A stretch of DNA of 64,000 nucleotides from Mya arenaria (taxonomy: Eukaryota; Mollusca; Bivalvia; Myida; Myidae). Made by a program: the position numbers and the translations under genes. The DNA lies in contig NC_069135.1 of NCBI RefSeq assembly GCF_026914265.1, positions 60,254,738-60,318,737 on the forward strand. The letters run 5' to 3'. Below the pieces are notes generated by a model. The model had not been told where the DNA came from and did no database searches. It saw only the letters and a list, made by a program, of their open reading frames with translations. How positions within the stretch are numbered: position 1 is the stretch's first letter; the number at the start of each line of letters is the position of its first letter. Shown here piece after piece: positions 49,135 to 58,799 of the stretch.

Positions 49135-49905
49135 TCTTGACTACAGGCTTGGGTTGTCTACACATCTGCTTTATGTACTGATTCTTTTCATGGAAACTTG
49201 CACCTTTCCAGTTATCTAGCTGATAGGGAAATGCACCTTCACCAAGACCCCCCTGATATGGGCTATAAAACTGCATCTGGGGATTACAGTACTGATGATG
49301 ATGCTGATAATAGTAACGATTTTGTCCTTATTTTATATGACTTCTGGTTATGACGTTTGGGTCTGGTGTATTATACAACGTTTGCCACTCTTGAAATTGC
49401 GTATACCAAGTTTCCATTTTCTCCTGATAAGAGTTCCTTGTTTCTCTTTTCGCCCTGTTGGAATTATTATCACCATTTGTGAGATGTATCACATTTTGAT
49501 TTTCCTAAGGCTGAGATTTTTTATTTTGTTTAGTTTGAGCAAATGACTTACTATTAACCGATAATTTTGAATAACACTTGTCATCCTGCTGACTGTTTTC
49601 AGCGTATGATCGGGACTTTCTTGTGATGCTGTTTTGTCTCTTAAACATTAACGATTTAAATTCATTTTCGTGTTCCCTTTAAGATTCAGATTCTTTATTT
49701 GAAGACATTGAATCGTCACTTGTATCGTCAGAGCTAGTATATAAATCATTATTGATGAGTTCGTAATTACGTTTTGTTTCATAATTAGGCTCTTTAAAGC
49801 TAGTTAACAAATCATCATCATATTTTGGGTGGAAGTTACCCTTTGTTTCAGCAATTAGCTCAGTATTTATGTGGAAAACTGCAGAAGCTAAACGTTTATA
49901 CATAA
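49135..49905 (-). pseudogene. Degenerate coding relic, SD4 copy 2 (unrecognised)
   Basis: Reading leftwards from ATG at 49903, one continuous frame of about 256 codons is interrupted by only three stops (49679-49681, one near 49507, one near 49339). It starts MYKRLASAVFHINTELIAET, continues with an acidic serine-rich stretch (TSSDDTSDDSMSSN), then SYQEKMETWYTQFQEWQTLY, TPDPNV, a His/Tyr/Gln-rich part and FSPYQ-like, NWKGASFHEKNQYIKQMC. The composition suggests a nuclear or RNA-linked protein, but I do not recognise the family. Both SD4 copies are damaged, copy 1 more so. A processed copy of a host gene is the simplest reading. Confidence 0.5.
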
Positions 49906-50106
49906 ACCCCTTTTAATGGCACAGGGTAAACGCCAAAGACGTTGAACACAGAAACAAAAAATCACAAACAAGAAACAAGTCTTTAATTATGTCTAATATA
50001 TTAAGACAAAGCAATATGCATGGAAAAGTCCATAACGCTGACTAATACAGTAATATGTATGTTTACGTTCTCCTTTTGTGAATGTAATGTTTAAGACTGG
50101 GAGTAT

Positions 50107-50177
50107 TTTTAAGATGGAGGTTTATTTCTGTATTGGCAAATGATTTGCCAATACAGAAATAAACCTCCATCTTAAAA
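50107..50177. repeat. Perfect 35-bp palindrome with a 1-nt centre
   Basis: Arms 50107-50141 and 50143-50177 are exact reverse complements around G50142 (centre ATTGGCAAATGATTTGCCAAT). The paralogous site in SD4 copy 1 (about 42325-42359) has only the left arm, so the right arm was added in copy 2. Confidence 0.97.
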
Positions 50178-50911
50178 TTATTTTATTTTTTTAAATTCCG
50201 GGGGATTTTTACCTCCCGCGGGGAGACCGGGGGATGGATCGAAAATCCGGGGGATTTTACCCCCGCCGGGGGATATGGCATGTATGCAAATCTTTAAAGT
50301 CATGCATGGGGGATTCCGTATATATATATATATAAATAATTGGTATGTTTATCAAGAATTGTTCGGTAACGCCTCGGAACGGTCAGTAAAATGTAAATTT
50401 ACAACACTATTTCATCTTACTTGGTCAGACAGTTTGCCTTTTTAAACTTGGTTGAGTTCTTTTGAGGCTGGTAAAATTAACAAAAGTATTTGTATTTCTG
50501 TGACGTAAAAGCTATATCATTGTCGTGTTTGAAATAGTTCGTGACCTTGTGTATCGACTTCGGTAAGTGGCGATGTGTTCGTCAACGCTGCTTTGCATAT
50601 CAATGATCATAGCCGGTCGTTGCGTTGTTTGATATGTTCAAACTAGTAAATGCTAGTATCATTTGAGCGTTAACCGCATTATAAGTCCTTAACTCCTGCT
50701 TCTATTTCTTCAATAACGGTTAAGTTCCGACATAGAACAAAGCTTTAAGTCAGTAGAGCCTTAAGTGTTATCATTTCTAATACATGTTTTCTTAATAATA
50801 CATACAAGGCGACATATGTCAAAATCACGTTGTTGTTGTGTTTTTTGTTTTGTTTTCGTCACTGTCTTTGGTTGCAGACTTAAAAATCCAACTTATACAA
50901 ACATGGGCTTA

Positions 50912-51205
50912 GTGGTGGATCCGTGGTCTAGTGGTAACACACTTGACTGTCAATCGAGGGATCGCAGGTTCGATTCCCCGCCGCACCACTTAACAAATAT
51001 AGATCGTCTTCCGGGATGGACGTTACAGCGGGGACCCGTGTGACAGTGCTAGGCACTGGTGCACGTAAAAGAACCAGGGTAGCTGAGGATTACCAAACTT
51101 ACATTCGGTCTGTGCACTATCCTCCAAAAATCTAAATTGACTAACAGTCTTATTGGAGCACTCGCCGAATGGGCAAGGCCCGAGTGCGAGTATAAATAAG
51201 CTTAC
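50912..51205 (+). mobile_element. tRNA-Asp-derived SINE (SD4 copy 2)
   Basis: Second copy of the 43438-43735 SINE, with box A GTGGTCTAGTGGTAACAC and box B GGTTCGATTCC better preserved. It differs from copy 1 by a few substitutions and a short deletion after GTAGCTGAGG, which gives an internal clock for SD4. Confidence 0.85.
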
Positions 51206-51364
51206 ACACACATTGGCTTACCACATTCAACTCCGACCGCACCGCATTCCACAAAGCACCGTTGTATATTGGGTTAGATTAATAAACCTAAATAGTACTG
51301 TCTGGTGCCATTATTGTAAAGAAGAAATGAGTAACGTTTATCAAAATTTCAGTATTGTATGTAA

Positions 51365-52330
51365 ATTATATTAACCCTTATGATAACCTGAGTAATGCAT
51401 GTATATTGTATTAACGCTTATAATAACCTGAGTAATGCATGTATATTATATCAAAAAAAATGTTTATAAATGATAATTTGATTTATGCATGCAAACTGTA
51501 TAAACGCAAATGATATATTTAGTAATATTGTATTAACGCTTATGATAACCTGAGTAATGCGTGTATATTGTATTAACGCTTATGATTGCCTGAGTTATGC
51601 GTGTATATTGTATGAACGCGTATGATAACCTGAGTTATGCGTGTATATTGTATTAACGCGTATGATAACCTGAGTTATGCATGTATATTGTATTAACGCG
51701 TATGATAACCTGAGTTATGCGTGTATATTGTATTAACGCGTATGATAACCTGAGTTATGCGTGTATATTGTATTAACGCGTATGATAACCTGAGTTATGT
51801 GTGTATATATTGTATTAACGCTTATGATAATCTAAGTTATGCACGCATAATGTATTTAAATGCTAATGATAAGCTTAGTAATGCATGTGTATTGTAATAA
51901 TTAACGCTTATGATAATCTAAGTTATGCATGCATAATGTATTTAAATGCTAATGATAAGCTTAGTAATACATGTGTATTGTAATAATTAACGCTTATGAT
52001 AATCTAAGTTATGCATGCATAATGTATTTAAATGCTAATGATAAGCTTAGTATTGCATGTGTAATGTATTAAGTTAACGCTTATGATAGTCTAAGTAATG
52101 CATGCATAATTTATTTAAATGCTAATGATAAGCTTAGTAATGCATGTATGAACGCTTATGATAAACATCAAAGGTGCATGTTTATTGTATAAACGCTTAT
52201 GATAATCTGATACGTGTGTGTATATTGTATAAACGGTTATGATGAATTGTGTTGTACATGTATATTGTTTAAAAGCTTGCGATAACCTGAGTAGTGTATG
52301 TATATTGTTTCACAGGTGACAATAATCTGA
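51365..52330 (+). repeat. Minisatellite, 40-bp unit (SD4 copy 2)
   Basis: About 24 units of the 40-bp repeat, with a homogenised run of CGCGTATGATAACCTGAGTT variants (51608-51800). It also has three repeats of a compound unit containing GCATAATGTATTTAAATGCT and GATAAGCTTAGTAAT (51840-52080), which appears fewer times in copy 1. Confidence 0.92.
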
Positions 52331-52689
52331 GTACGGTATATACATGTTGTAATTTTCTTGACCTCATACACATTAGGGCTTCAAAAAGATAAAAAGGATA
52401 AAAACTCCACCAAATATTCTTATGACGAGAATAGTGTACATGCATAAACCTCCACTTCACTTGTGTTTATCGCGGCGAGGTCACAGCATTTTCAGAAAAT
52501 ATTAACTTCATTGTACATTAGTTTAAACAGTGTATAAACCTATAAAAGTCCGGATCAATGGAATATTGATTATACGGGAAAACACGGAAGTAAATCTGAT
52601 CTCTCCGTTTTCAGAAAATTGAAAATTCATTTACTGAAAATGGTTTATGATCGAGTGGTTTATACATTCCAAAGGATATTAAACTCCGA

Positions 52690-52949
52690 TAAATTTGTCA
52701 AATGTGGATGCCTTTATCTATGTTATCTATCATATAAACCATAACTGCTGAAATCCTCATATAACCTGATATAAGCTTGTATATATTATCATTTTCAGAA
52801 AACGTGTTTTACTCCATGCATGGACTTTTCACCAGAATAAAATTAACAAACATTAAAATTTGGCAATAAAACGTTTAAATTGGCTGGTGTGGAATACAAG
52901 TTCACAAAATGATACGACGGACTAGTTAAGGGCTGGGTGAAAAGATAAA
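52690..52949 (+). promoter_or_regulatory. 5' flank of the B-box gene
   Basis: Unique sequence starting exactly at the end of SD4. No clear TATA box. The start codon context is AAAGATAAAATGGCG, with G at +4. Confidence 0.35.
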
Positions 52950-54554
52950 ATGGCGACCGCGAATGGCTCAGATGATATTTTGTCGAACAAGAAAAGCGAT
53001 CTAAATTGTGAACCGTGCTTGAGTGATGGACGGACACGATCTGTTGAAGGTTTTTGCATGGAGTGCGATGAATATCTGTGCCAGTCATGTCTAGATGCAC
53101 ACAGGATACTACGCATGTCGAAAACACACCATGTTAAAAGAGGAGAAGACATACCAAAAAAGAAGCCAAATAAAAACGCTCAGTATTCCGCTGAAAGCAG
53201 CTGCCATGTACACACTGACAGTAAAATAACATCTTTCTGTAAGTCGCACAAGCAATTATGTTGTGACCAGTGTGTGATTCTGGGGCACAAAGTTTGCACT
53301 GATGTTAAGGCCATCGGCGATTATTCCCAAGAATTCGTAAACAGCGAAGACTATAAAACGGCTTTTCAGATGCTTAAGGACTTACAATCCGCATACACCG
53401 CGAAAAAGAAAGAGGCAAGTATGAATCTTGAGGAAGTTGATCGTTATTACCACAAGGCAATGGAGACGTTCAAAGCTGAACTTGACAAAATCAAGATATC
53501 AGATATAAGAACGTTAAAGGCTGTGGTCTCTACATATGACTGTGTTCTTGGCCAGCTTGGTTCCTGGTTCGAAAGTATCGACACGTATAAAAACAACAAA
53601 CAGGACAATGAACTCGCCATCCTGGTGTTGAGGTCCATAAGAGATGTTGATACGATCAAAGATAATGTTCAAACGTTATGTAACGACGACAGTATTGTCA
53701 GATATGACTTCGTGCCAGATAAATCATCACTGCTTCGTCTTGTCAAAGCACCTTTTCTAGTTCAGACGATTACTATCAAGCATGAAAGTGACGAAAAAAC
53801 ATGTCAAATCACAGACATTGCGTTGTTACGAGATGACCTGGTCTTATTAGCGGATTACACCAATTTAAAACTTAAGACATTCAATACTGGCAATTCTACT
53901 TTTGTTTCAAACGTCAAATTACAATATAAGCCATGGCAGATGTCAGTTACAGAGCACGGTGAAGCATACATGGCATATTTTGGCAAACCTAAGATACTCC
54001 ACCTGAAGTCACCAGCGACAGACCTCACCACGTTCCGGGAGATAGACGTAGACGGTAAATGTTACGCAGTAGAATGTTTCAACAAAACCCTGAAAGTTCA
54101 GTGTTTGACTCCTGCCAAAACTATTGAAGTGGATGGAGAAGGAAACCAAACCAGGATTATCAGCAATGACTTAAGTAAGGAAACCAACGCGACTGGAGAA
54201 CAATTTGTCACTCATCCATACTGGTCAACACAAGATTCGACTACTGGGTCGATGTACGTATCATGTAATGGCAAAAATTCAATAACAGAAATCAAAAGTG
54301 ACGGTGGAATTAAGTTATTTGTGAAGTCAGACAAGCTGAATTGTCCTAATGGTCTGTGCATGGACACTGATGGTTCCATACTTGTATGTAGCAATAGTAG
54401 CAAGGACGTGTTAAGGGTAAAGCAAAATGAAGACATCCAGAGTGTATTACCACAACCTCTACACTTTAACCCCAGGGCAGTTGCTCTAGATAAAAGAACA
54501 AAGCGTTTGTTTGTCGCTGGACTTTCTGATGAGATGCATGTGTTTCAAATCTAA
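52950..54554 (+). CDS. Intronless TRIM-like protein: two B-boxes, coiled coil, propeller-like C-terminus, no RING
   Basis: A single 534-codon exon from ATG 52950 to TAA 54552-54554. B-box 1 is at about residues 20-61 (C20, C23, C36, C39, C44, C47, H51, H60/H61). B-box 2 is at about 85-116 (C85, H88, C97, H100, C105, C108, H113). A charged, Leu/Ile-spaced helical region (about 140-240) is the expected TRIM coiled coil. The C-terminal 270 residues have repeated hydrophobic beta-strand blocks (LVLLADYTNLKLKTFNTG, ILVCSNSSKDVLRV, RLFVAGLSDEMHVFQI), typical of NHL/six-bladed propeller tails. TRIM proteins are mostly ubiquitin ligases, but there is no RING before B-box 1, so ligase activity would need a partner. 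Intronless B-box genes of this design are heavily expanded in bivalves and often linked to innate immunity; the role here is inferred. A candidate AATAAA is at about 55151. Confidence 0.92.
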   Translation: MATANGSDDILSNKKSDLNCEPCLSDGRTRSVEGFCMECDEYLCQSCLDAHRILRMSKTHHVKRGEDIPKKKPNKNAQYSAESSCHVHTDSKITSFCKSHKQLCCDQCVILGHKVCTDVKAIGDYSQEFVNSEDYKTAFQMLKDLQSAYTAKKKEASMNLEEVDRYYHKAMETFKAELDKIKISDIRTLKAVVSTYDCVLGQLGSWFESIDTYKNNKQDNELAILVLRSIRDVDTIKDNVQTLCNDDSIVRYDFVPDKSSLLRLVKAPFLVQTITIKHESDEKTCQITDIALLRDDLVLLADYTNLKLKTFNTGNSTFVSNVKLQYKPWQMSVTEHGEAYMAYFGKPKILHLKSPATDLTTFREIDVDGKCYAVECFNKTLKVQCLTPAKTIEVDGEGNQTRIISNDLSKETNATGEQFVTHPYWSTQDSTTGSMYVSCNGKNSITEIKSDGGIKLFVKSDKLNCPNGLCMDTDGSILVCSNSSKDVLRVKQNEDIQSVLPQPLHFNPRAVALDKRTKRLFVAGLSDEMHVFQI

Positions 54555-55165
54555 ATTCCGCGAACCATGATACAATAGGGTTTGATTCCGGGTGATCTAA
54601 ATATAACAGTGTCGTTTTAATTTGATGACCGGCTTGATAGTTGATATAACTATATGTAGGCTAATGTATTTGTTTTGATCAATGGGCTTGGAAATACTTT
54701 TCAGAACTTTATTACCTAGCAGACAGCCTATGAGGTTGTTGTACATATAAAGCTCTTAAAGCAGTTGATAAATATATATATAATATGAATAATACTTGTA
54801 CATGGTAAATGAATCCCTGATACATTAAGTAAATAATGTGTAAAGTGGTGTTAATTTATAATTCGATTTATTGTAACATCTATTAGAAGTGTTACATGTA
54901 GCGTGGATTGTAAATTTTTTAAAGAGACCATCATTTTGATTACAGTCATCTGTAAACATTGCGACGCACAATGTCGTACCTTGATATCTATGAAAAGTTT
55001 TTTGCATAAGGTACTGTAGTGGCCAATCAGAGCCCACTATTGGTAAACCCGCCTCTGTGTATGATAAGCCCGCCTCTGGCTAACAGTTGCATGTATGTTG
55101 ATAGTTGAGTTATTGATTAGATTCAAGATCGGGTGCGTATGAGTATGAATGTAATAAAGCTATAT
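54555..55165 (+). other. Probable 3' UTR of the B-box gene
   Basis: Non-coding AT-rich tail. The best downstream polyadenylation signal is AATAAAG at about 55151. Within it, 55018-55080 is unusual: GGCCAATCAGAGCCCAC and two CCCGCCTCTG boxes, a promoter-like cluster. Confidence 0.4.
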
Positions 55166-57115
55166 TAAACCATCCCGTTTTGGGTCTGTTATATACATTA
55201 CACTGACAACATTACAGGTACTCTAAATTGTATTCCTTCGTCTGCAGATAGAGTCGGGATCCATAACCATAGAAGTTCTTGGGTTTAAACTATTAGTTTA
55301 CTATTTGTTGTATTATCAAGTTTCCTCAAGGTAATGCATACTTTGATAATATTTACCATTTACGTTTTTACTTTATTCGGGATTGTTGGGATAAGAGTGG
55401 GGTTGTGCAAATAAACTTGATTTTAACCCCCATTAAATTTACATTGTACATTTACCAACCGTTTTAAGGCTGAACCTAACAAACCTTGATAAACACCCAT
55501 TGTATTTATATAGTATGTATATATATATATATATAGACCTCTATATATATATATACTACTGCGTTGTTTGTGGAGTTTTGTGATGTTCTTCCATGTTTCT
55601 GGTTTGTGATTTTTCTTGTTTTTGTTTTCTCATATATTTTTTTTACTAAATAATATAACATAGTCAGTTCATGTCAAAATAGACAAGTTAAAAGTGATTC
55701 AATTTAGTAAGTCTTAATCTATGACTCTAACAGCTGTTTTGTAATTTTAGTTACATGTACATGAATGTACAACTGAAAGTATCCAAGGTATAAATAAGCC
55801 TCTCATTGCATTCAATCATTGAAATAAATATTTAATTTTAATGCCTGGTGACCAAATTTTATTGTGGTATCATTTGAAAGGGGTTTTCTTTACTGATTGC
55901 TAATATGACCGTGTGAAACAAATCACCGAAAAAAACTACAGCTAGATAAAGTTATGGCAGTTTGTATTTTCGTTCTTAGTTTTAACTGAAATCGGAAGAC
56001 AGGTAATCTGATCGTTTAAGGTCTAACAGAGTGTCTGCAATAGTTGTAATGGTACATTGTGATTATTTTTCAATAATTCGTTTGCTGTTCTCATGACGGT
56101 ATTATGTTACAAGACCGTTCAGTTGCAGAAGTCGGACATTGGACATAAATCGAACTCAAATGTGTTGGAATTGGTGATATTTGTTTGTAATTCGGATGTG
56201 TCGAATGTTCGTTATCTCGACTTTTTTCCCTAGGTCCTGACAAAGTCGACATAACGAGTTTCGACTTTATAGTATTTTTATATTATCCTATATACATTAA
56301 ACCGTTTGAAATGATACCAAAATAAGATGGGGCCACCACGCATCAATGTTTCACATAATTGTACATCGTATATGTTAGCACATTTCTATACTTAATGTCA
56401 TGATGCCACTCAGAACAAAAACATGTCCATTGTACATGGTACACATATTCGATCTTTACAAATAAGAAAGTCACATGGTTTAAAAGTCGGAAAAAACGTG
56501 ATTCAACAAAAACATATATCGAAATAAAAATATTAAAACAAAATTGTGCAAAGAAGAATAATTCTTATTCCAACGATTCAAAATCACTGAGTATTTTCAT
56601 AATGCCATCTGTATTTTTGCAGAATTAAGATAGACAGGTACTCGGGTGCCCACGTTTCAGGAATATTTTGGAGCGTCATTGTTTTTCTTTAGAGGACTTT
56701 GTTATACTATTACATGCTGCATTTATTCTGCGGCATAAAATGTATATACCGGTGCCCGCAGGTATTTGACGATCGGGTTAAGGGGTCCATGCCCTGCTAA
56801 CGAAAATGGTTTTAAAATGAATCTACATTTACTATTAAATAGCTGTTAGCGTTATGAAATTGCATGTTCATAACATTTTGTATAAGTTAAACAAGAGGTG
56901 TTACAGGAACGTGAAATATTTCCTGAAAGGCCTCATTGGACAGATAGTCGTTAGTATTTGGGCCGTTATGGAAAGATAGCCTTGCGTATGTAACATATTT
57001 TCATGACGATCTACCCAAACATTCTTTGTACTTGTACTTGTATATGAAACATTTTAATAGATTGAACATGGAAATGAAAAGTCAAGTTTGAGGTTTCTAG
57101 GCCTATTTGTTCTTC
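55166..57115. other. No gene seen
   Basis: AT-rich non-coding sequence. 55516-55557 is a short TA-rich palindrome around AGACCTCT. 56484-56704 is the left copy of the exact duplication that reappears at the window end. Confidence 0.45.
56484..56704 (+). repeat. Exact 221-bp duplicate, left copy
   Basis: AAGTCGGAAAAAACGTGATT onward is identical, base for base, to 63780-64000 (the match runs off the window). Sequence to the left of 56484 is unrelated to that left of 63780, so 56484 is a breakpoint. Confidence 0.97.
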
Positions 57116-57360
57116 AGTTATTAATCGAAAACGGATTTTCCGCTCGAGGTCACCATGATCTTGACTTCTGATCAACTGACCTAAATATCGATAGGGTTCA
57201 TCTTCTGCTGTCTACCAAGTTTGAGGTCTCTGGACCTAAGCGCCCTTCAGTTATTAATCAGAAATTCAGGTGGCTAGCGGAGAGACGTACTGATGGTTTA
57301 ACTATAAAAAACCTTCGTGGGAAAGAGAGAGCCGCAGAGCGAACACCAACGCTAGTCTAG
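57105..57360 (+). repeat. Interspersed repeat fragment
   Basis: Two sub-repeats with CAAGTTTGAGGT-TCT-GG-CCTA, TTCAGTTATTAATC and a terminal AGAGAGAGCCGCAGAGCGAA, CACCAACGCTAG. Its ending resembles that of the 45125-46215 composite. Confidence 0.55.
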
Positions 57361-57537
57361 GGTCATTGTCAAATACCCCCAATACATAATTGCGCTATAC
57401 TTCGTGGTGTACCATGTGCGATTTGGCTAAGAAAATCTCGTTTTTATGAATAACTAATAAATCAGTTTGATTGGTTTCCCAGAGTACCAATGGAAATATG
57501 CACCGACACTCATACTAATGTTTACCCGTGTAAAAAG

Positions 57538-58507
57538 GGGTCACGGACACTACGGACCATGGACATTACGGACCAGACATTACGGACCAGATTTAGGGAC
57601 ACTACGGACCAGATTTAAGTACATTACGGACCATCTTCAGAAACGTACGGACCATCATTTATAATGTTTTTAAACATTTTTTTTTTAATTTATTCACTCA
57701 TTGGTCTTAAATTTGTTAATAAATACTATGAAAATTATCTTTAATGTAACTGAAAAATCCAGGAAATTCCAATGTTAAACATCAATGTATTTTTAATAAA
57801 ATATTATAATAATTTGAATAATAATGAACGAAATATGTGTTTATCCTATAATTGTAAATGTGAATATTAATGTTTTCATATGTGATCGATTGCTTTCTGA
57901 AATAAACTTTGAATCGTCATATTTGTTTGTTTTCCGTTTCAACTGTTTTAATTGAAAGGTTCAGTCAGGCGGGGAATCCACGTGACCAAATGGTTGGTTT
58001 CAGTGCAAGATGGCGTCACCAAAACGCTCGACTCGAGCCGAAATATATGCTCGATTTATTTTGGTAAATAAACTGTTTTGGAAAATACTTCTGCTCGATT
58101 TATTTTGGGAAATAAACTGTTTTGGAAAATATTTCTTCTGTTGCTTTTAACTGATTTAACTGCCGATTGTTCAAATTTCGTTCATTTTTGTTCACATAAT
58201 TGTTATAAATGCATAGTTCTTTAACACCTTTTGGAATTTCACAAGATTTTATATTGAGATCTATTCGAACTTCACGGGATTTTTCAGTTTTATGGAAGAT
58301 ATAACGTCATACTGAGCACTCATATTCAAGTATTTATTAACAAATTATAAACTAATGAGTGATTAATTTAAAAAAAATATGTTTAAATCATGGTCCGTAA
58401 GATTCCGAAGATGGTCCGTAATGTCCCTAAATCTGGTCCGTAGTGTCCCTAAATCTGGTCCGTAATGTCTGGTCCGTAATGTCCATGGTCCGTAGTGTCC
58501 GTAATTC
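57538..58507. mobile_element. Non-autonomous DNA transposon with long sub-repeated inverted ends and 8-bp target duplication
   Basis: Long terminal inverted repeats, about 57538-57740 and 58305-58507, each contain five to six TACGGACCA words (for example ACACTACGGACCATGGACAT and its complement ATGTCCATGGTCCGTAGTGT). The match continues inward through TTTAAACAT, ATTCACTCATT and TTGTTAATAAATACT. The flanks on both sides carry GTAAAAAG (57530-57537 and 58508-58515), an 8-bp target duplication as made by hAT or P-type transposases. No transposase is present; the middle holds an exon-like segment (58010-58065). Confidence 0.85.
58010..58062 (+). other. Exon-like cargo inside the transposon
   Basis: CAAGATGGCGTCACC gives a strong start context and reads MASPKRSTRAEIYARFIL, followed by G|GTAAAT, a plausible splice donor. 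Upstream, CCACGTGACC (E-box) and a GC-richer stretch look promoter-like. A 44-bp tandem duplication (58048-58091 and 58092-58135) overlaps the end. It may be a captured host first exon; no family recognised. Confidence 0.35.
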
Positions 58508-58515
58508 GTAAAAAG

Positions 58516-58799
58516 TACTCTTGCGAAAGCTGGAATTGAACGTAAGCCTTGTCACTATAAATGTTAAAACAGCGACTTAGACCACTCGCCTGTGGAGAAA
58601 ACTAATAATAAAGGGTTATTGAAGAGTATTTAGTTGTAAAATGCAATTTCTTTGAAAGAGGGGTTGTCTCTCCTGCCACTTGCATATTCATTAAAACGAG
58701 ATTCTGTCAGTCCCTTTTCCCACGGTATGTATGGAGTGTAACAAAAGATAGTACAATGATTTCCGACAATGGTCTAGGTGTATAAGTCAACCACTATTA
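58516..58799. other. Spacer
   Basis: Non-coding; nothing supported. Confidence 0.35.

Larger units (their letters stand above)
48110..52689 (+). repeat. Segmental duplication SD4, copy 2
   Basis: Direct copy of 40460-45018. Differences: a 146-bp insert at 50142-50287 that begins with an inverted copy of the preceding 35 bases; replacement of about 550 bp by 86 bp (50317-50402) that matches the short dispersed repeat at 4598-4660; and a longer 40-bp minisatellite. The right boundary at 52689 lies 261 bp upstream of the B-box gene start. Confidence 0.92.
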
